Assembly (NCBI RefSeq): GCF_014641455.1 | Contig: NZ_BMHT01000006.1 | Coordinates: 124,001-188,000 of the forward strand | DNA from: Hymenobacter cavernae | GTDB lineage: Bacteria; Bacteroidota; Bacteroidia; Cytophagales; Hymenobacteraceae | DNA length: 64,000 nucleotides | Direction: 5' to 3' | In this document: positions 25,208-34,340 of the stretch, in pieces | Position numbering within the stretch: position 1 is the first letter of the stretch | How the letters are laid out: every line of letters begins with the position of its first letter | Translations under genes and position numbers: made by a program | Notes under the pieces: generated by a model | What the model saw: the letters and a program-made list of their open reading frames with translations, nothing else | Databases searched by the model: none | Told to the model about the DNA's origin: nothing

Positions 25208-26098
25208 ATGATAAATGCTACGCACCTAGCCGGCGACAGTCAGCCGAACCCGGCCACCGACCGGTTCCGCTTCCTGGCCGAGCTGATTCCGCAGCTGGTC
25301 TGGATTACGGACCCCACCGGGTACCACACTTATTTCAACCAGCGCTGGATCGACTTTACGGGCTACACGCTGGCCGATAGTGTCGGGGCCAACATGTGGA
25401 ACAACCTGCTGCACCCCGATGACCGCCAGCGGGCCCGGACGCGGTGGGAACACTCGCTGAAGACCGGCGATTTTTACGAAATAGAGTACCGGTTTCTATC
25501 GAAGGACGGCTCTTACCGCTGGTTTCTGGGGCAGGCCCTCCCCCAGCGCAACGCCGACGGTCAGATTGAGGAGTGGTTTGGCACCTGCACGTATATCGAA
25601 GACCAGAAGCAGGCGCAGCTGGAGCTGGCGCGGGTCAGCCAGGATTTTACGACCCTGGCCAATACGATTCCGCAGCTCGCTTGGATGGCTAGCGCCGCGG
25701 GCGAGCTTACCTGGTTTAACAAGCGCTGGTACGACTACACGGGCACTACGCTGGAAGTTATCCGCCAAGATTGGCGCCAGGTTCACCATCCCGACCACCT
25801 ACAGCGTGTGATGGAAGGCCTTACCCGCTCGTTCCACTCGGGCGAGCCGTGGGAAGACACGTTTCCGATCCGCAGCAAAACCGGTGAGTACCGCTGGTTT
25901 CTGAGCCGGGCCTTGCCCGTCCGCAACCACCTAGGTCAGATCATCCATTGGTGCGGCACTCACACCGACATCACCGAGCAGAAAAAGCTTCAGGAACAGC
26001 TGGAGCGCTCCTATGCCGACCTAGAAGTGAAAGTAACCTTCCGCACGCTGGAGCTGGAGCGCGAAGTGCAGGAGCTTCGGCAGCAGCTAGGCAAGTAG
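25208..26098 (+). CDS. Tandem PAS-domain protein without an output domain
   Basis: A 296-aa protein with two PAS/PAC modules at about residues 18-140 and 145-265. Each has the PAS_3 pattern: IPQLVWITDP..., YFNQRWIDFTGY or WFNKRWYDYTGT, LHPDD or HHPDH, and a PAC part (YRFLSKDGSYRWFLG, SKTGEYRWFLS). A coiled coil follows (EQKKLQEQLERSYADLEVKV) and the protein ends at ELRQQLGK. That coiled coil normally leads into a histidine kinase core, but none follows. The stop codon is about 5-10 bases before an inverted repeat. It may be a natural stand-alone sensor or a truncated kinase. Confidence 0.85.
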   Translation: MINATHLAGDSQPNPATDRFRFLAELIPQLVWITDPTGYHTYFNQRWIDFTGYTLADSVGANMWNNLLHPDDRQRARTRWEHSLKTGDFYEIEYRFLSKDGSYRWFLGQALPQRNADGQIEEWFGTCTYIEDQKQAQLELARVSQDFTTLANTIPQLAWMASAAGELTWFNKRWYDYTGTTLEVIRQDWRQVHHPDHLQRVMEGLTRSFHSGEPWEDTFPIRSKTGEYRWFLSRALPVRNHLGQIIHWCGTHTDITEQKKLQEQLERSYADLEVKVTFRTLELEREVQELRQQLGK

Positions 26099-26102
26099 CT
26101 AC

Positions 26103-26196
26103 CGACGGTCATGCTGAGTTGGTCGAAGCATCTCTACCGCCAAAGTATATTACTTACTCTTACCGTAGAGATGCTTCAACCAGCTCAGCATGATCG
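26103..26196. repeat. Inverted repeat with GTCATGCTGAG...GAAGCATCTCTAC arms
   Basis: Arms of about 33 bp (GTCATGCTGAGTTGGTCGAA and onwards; mirrored as TTCAACCAGCTCAGCATGAT) are separated by about 25 AT-rich bases. The same arm words occur at 41.0 and 41.2 kb. It is likely a mobile, non-autonomous intergenic repeat. Confidence 0.75.
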
Positions 26197-26236
26197 TTCT
26201 TTTATGTACTATCTGTATATCCTAAGTAGCTCAGGC

Positions 26237-27160
26237 TCACACCACGGCTTCCACAATCAGGGCCGTCGAGCCGCCCGCGTCATCGTCGGTCACGAGCAGC
26301 AGCTCGTAGTGCCCAGGGCCTACTTTCCAGCGCACGGCCACACTTTCTACCTTACCGCGGTAGGGCCTGCCACCCGGTAGCGCGAGCTGCGTAAGCTGCA
26401 AGGCTACGGGAGAGGTATTTATAGAAGAAGTAGTTAATGGCAGCAGCCCCACAAAGCTACCGAGCACCGCGCCATCGGCTATGGCATCGGCGGTGTCTTC
26501 CACGGAGGCGGTAACGAACAGCTTGTCTTCAAACACCGTAGCGCCGGAAAACCCGGCAGGCTTGCCATTGATAGTAGGTAGCTGGTAAAATTGCCGACTT
26601 ACTTCGGGCACTTGCGTCCGGCGATGGCGCAGGTAATCCAGGGTAGCCGCCAAGGGCAGGTGAAAAACCAGATTTCCGGCCGTCGAGCCCACGGTTCGCT
26701 GGAACAGCAGCAGCTCGGTGGCCGTGGCCGCGGCGGCTTCCAGGTTCAGGGTGATTCCGGCAGGCAGGCTAGGTCGCAGGGCGGCGTACAGCCCCGCCAA
26801 CGACACCGGATATACCGCGGCGGCCGATTTCGCATCGGGCGCCAAGGTTACCCAAAAGCCGTTTTCCCGCGCCGGCGTTGCTCCGGAGCCTAGCACCAGC
26901 AGGTTGGTTTCGCCGGGCGGGCCGGGCACCAGCGTCATGCATTCTAGGTCCGGCTTGAGATTCTTCGGAATCCGGCCGCTGCTAAAATGCGCCGTTTCGA
27001 ACAGCGTAACCGGTGCGCCGGCCGCAAATGAATGCACATCAAGGCAATACAGAAACGGCGAATCGTCGCCGATGATGTAGGCCATATCGCCCACCACTTC
27101 CACTCCCGAAGCTGATGGCAGATTGGGCAGGTCGAGTTGGCGCAGGATGGTAGCTTTCAT
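26237..27160 (-). CDS. Hypothetical protein, predicted beta-propeller-like (possible DUF6929)
   Basis: ATG 27160 gives 307 aa; an in-frame start 21 bases upstream is possible. There is no signal peptide. Repeated strand-loop units carry Gly-rich turns (GVEVVGDMAYIIGDDSP, CMTLVPGPPGETNLLVLGSG, FSGATVFEDKLFVTASVE, KVESVAVRWKVGPGHYELLL), which looks like a five- or six-bladed propeller of the phytase/esterase-like group. I associate it weakly with the uncharacterised DUF6929 family. A catalytic role is not evident. Confidence 0.6.
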   Translation of the reverse strand: MKATILRQLDLPNLPSASGVEVVGDMAYIIGDDSPFLYCLDVHSFAAGAPVTLFETAHFSSGRIPKNLKPDLECMTLVPGPPGETNLLVLGSGATPARENGFWVTLAPDAKSAAAVYPVSLAGLYAALRPSLPAGITLNLEAAAATATELLLFQRTVGSTAGNLVFHLPLAATLDYLRHRRTQVPEVSRQFYQLPTINGKPAGFSGATVFEDKLFVTASVEDTADAIADGAVLGSFVGLLPLTTSSINTSPVALQLTQLALPGGRPYRGKVESVAVRWKVGPGHYELLLVTDDDAGGSTALIVEAVV

Positions 27161-27201
27161 GGCGCGTCTGGTTCTAAGCAAAAGCTAGGTTTCGAACCTG
27201 G

Positions 27202-29238
27202 CTATTGCTTCGTAATCGTGAATTCTACGCGGCGATTGAGGCGGCGGGTTTCCTCTTTCTCGTTGCTGGCGCGGGGCTTGGTGCCGCCGTAGCCGATTAC
27301 ACTGATGCGGTTTTCGGCGATGCCGCGGGTGATAAGGTAGCGCCGCACCTCGGCCACGCGGTCCTCAGAAAGCTTCTGGTTGAGCGCCGGATTGCCTTGG
27401 TTGTCGGTATGGCCTTCCAGCCGGATGTTCACGCTCGGGTTGTCGGCCAGGGTGCGGGCCAGGCGATTCAGCTCGCCGTAAGAACCCGGCAGCAAGGCGT
27501 ATTTCCCTTGGGCAAAGATGAGCGTCGGCAGCTCCAGACTAGAGCCCACGCTGGCCGGCACCAGCAGCAGGTCGCGGTTGAGCGAACCTACCATCGTGAC
27601 GGTGTCGGTGGCGGTGAGGAAGCCGGGGCTGGTGGCCGCCAACCGATACTGACCCGGCGGCAGCGTGAACTGGAAGCTGCCACCCGTGGCCTCTGTCCGC
27701 GCCGTAGCATTGAAAGCCAAGTCGCTGCCTAAGCGCGTCACTTTCACCTCTGTCACAATGGGCTGGCGGGTTTTGGCATTCAGCACATGCCCCGTGAGCA
27801 GCGTGCGCGCAGCCACTTGCGGATCGACGGGCGCGGCGGGCGGTATCGTATCAACGGGCGCCAGACCGGCCACCGCCCGAAACAGATCGGTGGGTGCATT
27901 CGCCGTACGGCCGGAGGCAAAATACGCCTGCTTGCCGTCGGGCGTGAGGCTGAGGTAGGCATCGAAACCGGGCCCGTTCACGGGAGCACCTAGGTTGCGC
28001 GGCTCGGTCCAGTTGGTCCAGGTGTCATCGAGGCGGGTGCTCACGAAGATGTCAGCGCTGCCGTAGCCGGCGTGGCCATAGGAGGAAAAGTACAGCGTTT
28101 TGCCATCAGGAGCCAGCCAAGGCGCAAACTCGAAGCCCGGCGAGTTCACAATCCGACCTAGGTTAGTTGGCTCCGACCAGGCGCCGCCCGCCGAGGCACG
28201 GCTCACGTAAAGGTCGTTATTGCCGTAGGAGTCGGAGCGCTCCAGGGAAAGCAGCAGAATCTTCTCATCGGGCGTTGCAAAAAAATCTGTAGCCGTACCG
28301 GTGGAGTAGTAATTGGCGATTTGCAGCCGCTGCGGGTGCGAGCCTTTGGCCAGGTTGCGCGGCACCTTCGACACGCCTTCGTCGCGGAAGCTGCCGTCGC
28401 GCTCGTATGTGCCACGCACCAGCAGCGTCCGGCCGTTGTCGGTAATAGCCATTACACCATTGTGTTGCGACGTGTTAAGAGCATCCAGGCGGGTTGGGGC
28501 GGCCCAGGTGCGACCATCCGCCGACGTGCTCAGCCAGCTGTCGCCCGATTCGGTATTGCCTTCCGTGTTGCCGTCGTACTTGGTGCGCACCAGGTAGAGC
28601 GTACGGCCATCGGGGGCCAGCACAGGCTTTAGTTCGCTGCCGGCGGGCGTATTCACCGTCGCGAGTGGCTCGGGCGTGCCGAAGCCGGGCTGCTTAGGAT
28701 CTAGGTTGAGGTGGAGCTTAAACAAGCGCCACTGCTGAGTGGCGCGGTTAGCCGCGTGCTGGGCTACTACGGGCGTGCCGTTGGCTTTGTCGGCGGCGGC
28801 CAGGGAGGCGCAGCGCTCGGTGCCGCGGTTCAGCAGCTGCAAGCTCCCGATGGGCCCGCCCGAGGTAAGCGCCCACTGCTGGTAAAAGCTGCCCGACCAC
28901 GGCCGTTGCACCAGCGGCGAGTTTTCCTCGTTTTTCTCCACGGTCAGGCAGGCGCCACTGTGCTTGGCCTCGATGCGAAAGTACACGCTGCCCGGCGCCA
29001 CGCGCACAAAGCGCCACTGCTGGCTGGGAGCCTGCGTAAACTCCCACTGCACCGTGGCCGCACCCGGCTCGGTGGAGGAATTGGCCACGTCGAGCGAGCG
29101 GCCGCTGCCACGGGCAATAATGCCGTAGTACGAATTCTCGTCGGGGAGGAAGGCAGGCTGCTGGGCTCGGAGCGGCCCGGAGCCTAGCCCTAGCATCAGA
29201 AGCGAAAAAATCAGAAGGCGAAACGACAAATCATTCAT
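27202..29238 (-). CDS. OmpA-family protein with ricin-type lectin domain and PD40 repeats
   Basis: A 678-aa envelope protein with an unusual order of domains. The signal peptide is residues 1-25 (ending LRAQ). A ricin B-like beta-trefoil follows at about 35-170, with QxW motifs (TQAPSQQWRFV, SFYQQWAL, ATQQWRLF). A WD40-like PD40 propeller at 185-470 has blades such as LAPDGKTLYFSSYGH and LTPDGKQAYFASG. A carboxypeptidase-regulatory-like beta domain is at about 490-555. A C-terminal OmpA peptidoglycan-binding domain follows (IRLEGHTDNQGNPALNQKLS, ISVIGYGGTKP). PD40-CarboxypepD-OmpA proteins are common in Bacteroidota; the N-terminal lectin is the odd addition and suggests glycan binding at the surface or periplasm. 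Confidence 0.88.
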   Translation of the reverse strand: MNDLSFRLLIFSLLMLGLGSGPLRAQQPAFLPDENSYYGIIARGSGRSLDVANSSTEPGAATVQWEFTQAPSQQWRFVRVAPGSVYFRIEAKHSGACLTVEKNEENSPLVQRPWSGSFYQQWALTSGGPIGSLQLLNRGTERCASLAAADKANGTPVVAQHAANRATQQWRLFKLHLNLDPKQPGFGTPEPLATVNTPAGSELKPVLAPDGRTLYLVRTKYDGNTEGNTESGDSWLSTSADGRTWAAPTRLDALNTSQHNGVMAITDNGRTLLVRGTYERDGSFRDEGVSKVPRNLAKGSHPQRLQIANYYSTGTATDFFATPDEKILLLSLERSDSYGNNDLYVSRASAGGAWSEPTNLGRIVNSPGFEFAPWLAPDGKTLYFSSYGHAGYGSADIFVSTRLDDTWTNWTEPRNLGAPVNGPGFDAYLSLTPDGKQAYFASGRTANAPTDLFRAVAGLAPVDTIPPAAPVDPQVAARTLLTGHVLNAKTRQPIVTEVKVTRLGSDLAFNATARTEATGGSFQFTLPPGQYRLAATSPGFLTATDTVTMVGSLNRDLLLVPASVGSSLELPTLIFAQGKYALLPGSYGELNRLARTLADNPSVNIRLEGHTDNQGNPALNQKLSEDRVAEVRRYLITRGIAENRISVIGYGGTKPRASNEKEETRRLNRRVEFTITKQ

Positions 29239-29331
29239 GCACGCAAAACGACTGGACTGGGCCGCAAGTTAGCCGAAATCCGGCCCATGCTGGTTTCTCT
29301 TGGTGTAGCGACTGGCCAAGCCCATAAAAAT

Positions 29332-29368
29332 GCCGCGCTTTCTCCGGTTGAAGAAAGCGCGGCTTTAA
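29332..29368. terminator. Hairpin terminator
   Basis: GCCGCGCTTTCT pairs perfectly with AGAAAGCGCGGC around an 8-base loop, with A-rich and T-rich flanks. It is just downstream of the small minus-strand gene ending at 29403 and supports that gene being real. Confidence 0.8.
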
Positions 29369-29402
29369 TAAGGTAAACCGTTTAGTAAAGCTTCTTTACA
29401 TA

Positions 29403-29609
29403 CTAGCGGCTAGCGTTGCTGATGTACTTGAAGCGCACAAATCGCTCATTTTCGTAGATAGCGGTAAAATGGCCGCCTTCCGCTTGCTTATTTTCGTTGG
29501 CTTTGCGGTCAGCTGCCTTAGCAGGAGCAGGTGAGGTAGGTACGGATGGATAAGCACCGGGCATCACTCCGGGCATATGGCAGATGAAGGAAAGGATTTT
29601 CGACGCCAT
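29403..29609 (-). CDS. Small hypothetical protein, 68 aa
   Basis: It starts at ATG 29609. The N-terminal third is hydrophobic and proline-rich, the middle is lysine-rich low complexity (APAKAADRKANENKQAEG), and the end is a short strand-like stretch (HFTAIYENERFVRFKYI). No family is recognised. The terminator just after it and the clean ATG favour a real gene over chance. Confidence 0.5.
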   Translation of the reverse strand: MASKILSFICHMPGVMPGAYPSVPTSPAPAKAADRKANENKQAEGGHFTAIYENERFVRFKYISNASR

Positions 29610-30028
29610 GAGTGTAAGAAGTTGGTGTTTAAAAATAGGTGAGGCAGTATCTGGATTATTGGAAGCCTAATTGTGGCTGAGGAAACAGCACCTCTGCTTG
29701 AATAATCCAATCTTTTATAAGACGAATCAAATGTAATCATATAATTATTTAGTAGGATGATGCTTAGGTTAATTTTTTCTTGCTTAAGTGAAAAATACGT
29801 ATTTACGCGTACTTATTATCCGTGTTCATACGCAGTTTCTACCGCAACCTATTAGCTTCAAAAACGTAGTACATAGGCTGTTATCTGCTTCAAAAAGCCT
29901 CCGGATCACGCTTTTGGATAACCCTTAGGCCTTTTCCTCAGTAGCAGGTCTAGGGAGCAGCTTCCGCGAATTGCCTGCGGTTTGCGCAACAGTACCTCTC
30001 CCCTAGCATTCGTCCATTCTTCATTTCT
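29610..30028. other. Non-coding gap of about 420 bases
   Basis: AT-rich DNA between two divergent small genes, presumably holding both promoters. I see no repeat, no CCTAGG and no ORF worth reporting. Confidence 0.5.
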
Positions 30029-30235
30029 ATGCGCAAAGGCACCCAAGTCACCTGGAAATACGGTACCGGCACGGCCACCGGCAAAATCGAGGAAGTACAC
30101 AAAGAAGCAGTAACGCGGAAGCTGAAGGGCCACGAAATCACCCGCAACGGCACCGCCGATAATCCCGCTTTCGTGATTGTGCAGGAAAACGGCGACCGGG
30201 TTCTGAAGCTCAAAAGCGAAGTACAAACCAGCTAA
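30029..30235 (+). CDS. DUF2945/HVA1-family small protein
   Basis: A 68-aa protein covering the whole DUF2945 (hypervirulence-associated TUDOR-like) domain: GTQVTWKYGTGTATGKIEE, then ITRNGTADNPAFVIVQENGD and a final LKLKSEV strand. Members are small, soluble, SH3/TUDOR-like beta barrels common in environmental bacteria and fungi. A molecular role is not established. It stands alone, followed by a terminator. Confidence 0.8.
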   Translation: MRKGTQVTWKYGTGTATGKIEEVHKEAVTRKLKGHEITRNGTADNPAFVIVQENGDRVLKLKSEVQTS

Positions 30236-30325
30236 GTCTGGGCACGCTTCTTTGCGAACCTAGCCACCTAGGTCTGAGACCGTTTGGTGCAGGCTACAGC
30301 CCTATTGGTGTTACTTATAAAGCCA

Positions 30326-30356
30326 AAAAAGCCGCTCCTGAGAAGAAGCGGCTTTT
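30326..30356. terminator. Bidirectional hairpin terminator
   Basis: AAAAAGCCGCT and AGCGGCTTTT enclose a loop of about 10 bases. It lies between convergent genes (DUF2945 and permease) and can serve both. Confidence 0.75.
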
Positions 30357-30407
30357 CTATTTTGTAATACTTATCGCCCGATTGCAGGGCGTTTTTCGGC
30401 TGGGAAG

Positions 30408-31976
30408 CTAGTCTTTGATGAAGGCTTGCTCTTCCATTTCGGTGGGCACTACTACCTCGCCTTTTTGCAGCTTGCTGTTCTGGCGGCCGTAGATGAAGTA
30501 CACGATGAAGCCCAGCAGCATCCAGCCCAGAGCCACTTTCAGGGTGAAAGCATCCAAGGCCGCAATCAGGAGCAGGCAGATGATAGCGCCCATGATGGGC
30601 ACCAGCGGAAAGCTAGGTGACGACAGCGGCGAGCGGAATGGTCGCGGCTGATCGGGGTCGGAGCGGCGCATAATCCAGACGCCGATGCTTACCAGCACGA
30701 AGGCCAGCAGGGTGCCAAACGAGGTGAGGTCGCCGGCCAAAGAGCCCGGCACGAAGGCCGCAAAACCACCCACGAACACCATCAGCATCAGGTTCGATTT
30801 GTAGGGCGTATTGAACCTAGGGTGCAGCTCCGAGAAAGCCTTGGGCATCAGGCCATCTTTCGCCATCGAGAAAAATACGCGGCTCTGGCCCATCAGCATT
30901 ACCAGCATTACCGACGAGAAACCGAGCAGAATGGCAACCGTTACGGCCGTGCTCAGCCAGCCGTAGCCGGGCATGTGCTCCTTAATAGCGTAGGTTACGG
31001 AGGCTTCACCACCCAGGGCCGGATCGGCAAATTCGCGCCAGTTGGCCACGCCGGTCAGTACGTGCCCGAACAAGATGTAGAGCAGCGTGCAGATAATCAG
31101 GGAACCTAGGATGCCGATTGGCATGTCGCGCTTAGGATTTTTGGCTTCCTGCGCGGCCGTGCTCACGGCATCAAAACCGATAAAGGCAAAGAACACGATG
31201 GCCGCGCCGCCCAGAATACCGCCCCAGCCGTGCTTGTTCCATTCGGTATAGGTGCGCACTACTTCGCCAGCGGCGTTTTTCACCGGCTCAGCATTCTCCG
31301 GAATCAGGTAAGGCGTGTGGTTGGCGGGGTTGATGAACTGCCAGCCTACGGCGATGAATACCAGCACGATCAACACCTTCAGGATTACCACGATGGAGTT
31401 GAACAGCGCCGACTCCTGCGTGCCTTTCACCAGCAGCAGGCTCAGCGCCACAATCACCAGCAGGGCGGGCAGGTTGATGAGGCCATGCTCCGTCACACCG
31501 TTCACCACGGCACTTTCGAAGGGCGAGTGGCTTAAATTATACGGTAAACTGGTGCCAAAGACCTGCAAGAGCTTGTTCAGGTATTCGCTCCAGGCAATGC
31601 TGACGGTGGCCGCGCCAAGGGCATATTCCATGATCAGGGCCCAGCCGATAACCCAGGCCACAAACTCGCCCATGGTGGTGTAGGCGTACGTGTAGGCCGA
31701 GCCGGCAATCGGAATCATGGCGGCAAACTCAGCGTAGCACAAGCCGGCGAACACGCACCCAATGGCCGCTACCACGAAAGCCAGGGTTACCCCTGGCCCG
31801 GAGGCCTGCGCGGCGGCGGCGGCGGTCCGCACAAACAGACCCGCCCCGATAATGGCGCCCACCCCCAGCGCGACAAGGTTGCCCGCGCCCAAGGTCCGCT
31901 TGAGCGTACCGTGACCCGTGGAGTTGGCCTCGCCTAATAGCACGGCCAAGGGTTTTTTGGCGAAAATATTTGCCAT
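30408..31976 (-). CDS. APC-superfamily amino acid permease (cationic amino acid transporter type)
   Basis: A 522-aa transporter starting at ATG 31976 (MANIFAKKPLAVLLGE); the frame extends 114 bases further but without family similarity. About 12 membrane helices are visible. The first unwound helix carries the substrate-binding GVGAIIGAGLFV, followed by CYAEFAAMIPIAGSAYTYAY. FFAFIGFDAVSTAAQEAKNP in the middle is typical of the CAT/YfnA group. It probably imports a basic or neutral amino acid by proton symport. The specificity cannot be read. It is a single-gene unit. Confidence 0.9.
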   Translation of the reverse strand: MANIFAKKPLAVLLGEANSTGHGTLKRTLGAGNLVALGVGAIIGAGLFVRTAAAAAQASGPGVTLAFVVAAIGCVFAGLCYAEFAAMIPIAGSAYTYAYTTMGEFVAWVIGWALIMEYALGAATVSIAWSEYLNKLLQVFGTSLPYNLSHSPFESAVVNGVTEHGLINLPALLVIVALSLLLVKGTQESALFNSIVVILKVLIVLVFIAVGWQFINPANHTPYLIPENAEPVKNAAGEVVRTYTEWNKHGWGGILGGAAIVFFAFIGFDAVSTAAQEAKNPKRDMPIGILGSLIICTLLYILFGHVLTGVANWREFADPALGGEASVTYAIKEHMPGYGWLSTAVTVAILLGFSSVMLVMLMGQSRVFFSMAKDGLMPKAFSELHPRFNTPYKSNLMLMVFVGGFAAFVPGSLAGDLTSFGTLLAFVLVSIGVWIMRRSDPDQPRPFRSPLSSPSFPLVPIMGAIICLLLIAALDAFTLKVALGWMLLGFIVYFIYGRQNSKLQKGEVVVPTEMEEQAFIKD

Positions 31977-32179
31977 ACAGTAATAAAGAAAGAATGAGAT
32001 GTGGTGAAAGGAAGTTGAGCGCATCAGGGCACAGCCCCCGGCCCGGCTCGAATATAGGCGATAATCCGCATTAGCGTGGCGTTTGCCCACTACAAAGCAG
32101 CCGCGGACGGCAGCAAATTAAACCTTCGCCGGGTAAGCGCATCCAAGCTCCCGAAATCAATTTCAAAGACACCATCCCT

Positions 32180-32635
32180 ATGAAAAAGTTGCTCATCCTT
32201 TTCGCTGCTTTTGCCCTCACGACCGGCGTAGCGTCTGCTCAAACCGATAACCTAGGTGGCCAGGGCAGCATGGCCCGTGGCGGCATGGGTCGCGGAATGC
32301 AGCGCTCGCCCGAGCAAATGGCGGAGGCGCGCGCCAAACAGCTCACCACTCAGCTAGGTCTGAACGCCGAGCAAACCGAAAAAGTACGTCAGCTGACGCT
32401 CACCCAAGCCCAGCAGATGCGGGATATGCGCACCAAAGCCGCCGGCTCCGACGACCGCACCGCCATGCGCAGCAACATGCAAGCCGCTCGCGAGCAATAC
32501 GATACCCAACTCAAAGGCATCCTGACACCGGAGCAATATACCAAGTATGGCCAGCTGCGCGAAGCCCGTATGGGCGGCCAGGGTGCGCAAGGCAAAATGA
32601 AGATGAAAGAAGACAAGGTAAAAGTTAAGAGTTAA
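32180..32635 (+). CDS. Exported Spy/CpxP-like small protein
   Basis: A 151-aa protein with a signal peptide at 1-20 (MKKLLILFAAFALTTGVASA). The mature part has a Gly/Met/Arg-rich segment (GGQGSMARGGMGRGMQRSPE), then helices typical of periplasmic metal- or stress-linked proteins of the Spy/CpxP or DUF4890-like kind (LTTQLGLNAEQTEKVRQLTL, LKGILTPEQYTKYGQLRE). It ends with a basic Lys-rich tail. In Bacteroidota such genes are common and their function is mostly unknown. A terminator follows at once. Confidence 0.72.
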   Translation: MKKLLILFAAFALTTGVASAQTDNLGGQGSMARGGMGRGMQRSPEQMAEARAKQLTTQLGLNAEQTEKVRQLTLTQAQQMRDMRTKAAGSDDRTAMRSNMQAAREQYDTQLKGILTPEQYTKYGQLREARMGGQGAQGKMKMKEDKVKVKS

Positions 32636-32657
32636 CCTAGCTTTGTCATTCTAATGC

Positions 32658-32689
32658 AAAAGCCCCGGCCAGTTGGTCGGGGCTTTTTT
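32658..32689 (+). terminator. Intrinsic terminator
   Basis: AGCCCCGGCC pairs with GGTCGGGGCT (one G-U), followed by a six-base T tract. It lies about 25 bases after the Spy-like gene. Confidence 0.88.
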
Positions 32690-32896
32690 GTTGTTAGGGT
32701 TAGGCGACTTCCGGCTCACTAAGGGGAGATTGTGACGCCGGCGGCAACCTCCACTGTAGTTATTTTTGCTTCCCCGACCGTAAAACGTTTGGTGGGAAGA
32801 CTGTATATTAAGGTCGTAGATTTTACTGAAAGCCTACATACTCAAGTACATCCGCAATTTTCAGCTTTTGGATCCTTCGCCGTAAGCGACCTTGCG

Positions 32897-32904
32897 TATA
32901 TTTG
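32897..32904 (+). promoter_or_regulatory. Candidate -7 element TATATTTG
   Basis: It matches TAnnTTTG, about 53 bases before the ATG of the MBL-rhodanese gene. A TTTTG at 32866-32870 may be the -33 element, but the spacing is long. Confidence 0.4.
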
Positions 32905-32957
32905 AAGTAGTCACCTGCTCCTACGCGGAGCAGTGCTCCCCACCACAACCAACCACC

Positions 32958-34334
32958 ATGAGTCCTCTGCCTAGTAGTAGTACCTCCGTACAGATTCAGC
33001 AGTTTTATGATAAAGGCCTAGCCCATGCCAGCTACGCCGTCCGTTGCGGCCGCCAGGTAGCGCTCATCGACCCGGCCCGCGACCCCCAGCCTTACTACGA
33101 TTTTGCCGACGAGCACGACGCTCGCATCGTCGCCGTTATTGAGACTCACACCCACGCCGACTTCGTTTCCAGCCACCTGGAAATAGCCGAGGAAACGGAC
33201 GCTATTCTTTATTGCAGCAAGTTTTCCAAAGCCATCTACAGGCACGAGCCGTTCGACGACGGCGACCGGATCAGCCTGGGTTCGGTGGAGCTGCACGCCC
33301 TGAACACGCCCGGCCACTCGCCCGACAGCATCTCGGTGCTGCTCATGGATGACGGGGCGCAAACCCGCGCCGTGTTCACCGGCGACACGCTGTTTGTGGG
33401 CGACGTGGGCCGCCCCGACCTGCGCGAAGACGCAACCCTAGGTAGTTATCAGCGCGAAGAACTCGCGGCCCAGCTCTACCGCAGCACCCGCCAGCGCCTC
33501 ATGTCGCTGCCGCCGGCCACGCGGGTGTACCCGGCGCACGGCCCCGGCTCGCTGTGCGGCAAAGTGACCAGCCCCGACCTGGATAGCACCATCGGCAGAG
33601 AGCTGAAAACCAACTATGCGCTGCAACCCATGTCGGAGGAAGAGTTTGTGCGCGTAGTGCTGGAAGACCAGCCTTTTGTGCCCAAGTATTTCCCCTTCGA
33701 TGTGGAGCTGAACAAGCTAGGTGCCCACCCGTTCGAAGACAACGTGCGGGCTGTGCCGCGCCTGCAATCGGATGCGTTGCTGGCCAATGATGCGCTTGTT
33801 GTTGATACGCGCTCCGCCGCCGCATTTCGGGCCGGCCACGTAGCGGGCGCCATCAACCTGATGGACGGCGCCAAGTTCGAAACCTGGCTAGGTTCGGTTG
33901 TTGGTCCGCGGGAAACGTTCTACCTGATTGCTGATTCGCAGATTGCGCTGGATACCGTGATTCGCAAAACCGCCAAGATCGGCTACGAAACCAACATCCG
34001 CGGGGCGCTGCTCACGCCTGTCGAGCTGCCCGCTACCAGTCCGGAGCTGGACCTGGAGCACGTACGCCAGCGCCCCGACGATTTCACCATCGTGGATATC
34101 CGGAACTACGCGGAAAGCAAGCAGCCCATTTTCCCCGTTGCGCTTCATATTCCGCTGCCCGAGTTGCGCGAGCGGGCCCGCGAAGTACCTGTTACGAAGC
34201 CTATTCTGGTGCATTGCGCCGGCGGCTACCGCTCGGCAGCGGGTGCCAGCATTTTGCAGGCCGCTTTGCCCGGCGCCACCATCTACGACCTAGGTGAGGC
34301 CATCACGGAGTTTCAGAAGCAGCCAGTGCATTAA
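32958..34334 (+). CDS. Metallo-beta-lactamase fold protein with two rhodanese domains (persulfide dioxygenase-like)
   Basis: A 458-aa protein starting at ATG 32958. Residues 8-240 are an MBL domain of the ETHE1/CstB kind, with metal motif THTHADF, GHSPDS, the Asp of GDTLFVGDVGRPDL and PAHGPGS. Two rhodanese domains follow. The first (about 265-360) has no active-site Cys. The second (about 370-455) has C-G-G-Y-R-S in VHCAGGYRSA, with the catalytic Cys. ETHE1-type enzymes oxidise glutathione or protein persulfides to sulfite, and the rhodanese passes sulfane sulfur on. This suggests sulfide or persulfide detoxification in the cytoplasm. Confidence 0.9.
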   Translation: MSPLPSSSTSVQIQQFYDKGLAHASYAVRCGRQVALIDPARDPQPYYDFADEHDARIVAVIETHTHADFVSSHLEIAEETDAILYCSKFSKAIYRHEPFDDGDRISLGSVELHALNTPGHSPDSISVLLMDDGAQTRAVFTGDTLFVGDVGRPDLREDATLGSYQREELAAQLYRSTRQRLMSLPPATRVYPAHGPGSLCGKVTSPDLDSTIGRELKTNYALQPMSEEEFVRVVLEDQPFVPKYFPFDVELNKLGAHPFEDNVRAVPRLQSDALLANDALVVDTRSAAAFRAGHVAGAINLMDGAKFETWLGSVVGPRETFYLIADSQIALDTVIRKTAKIGYETNIRGALLTPVELPATSPELDLEHVRQRPDDFTIVDIRNYAESKQPIFPVALHIPLPELRERAREVPVTKPILVHCAGGYRSAAGASILQAALPGATIYDLGEAITEFQKQPVH

Positions 34335-34340
34335 AGGAGT

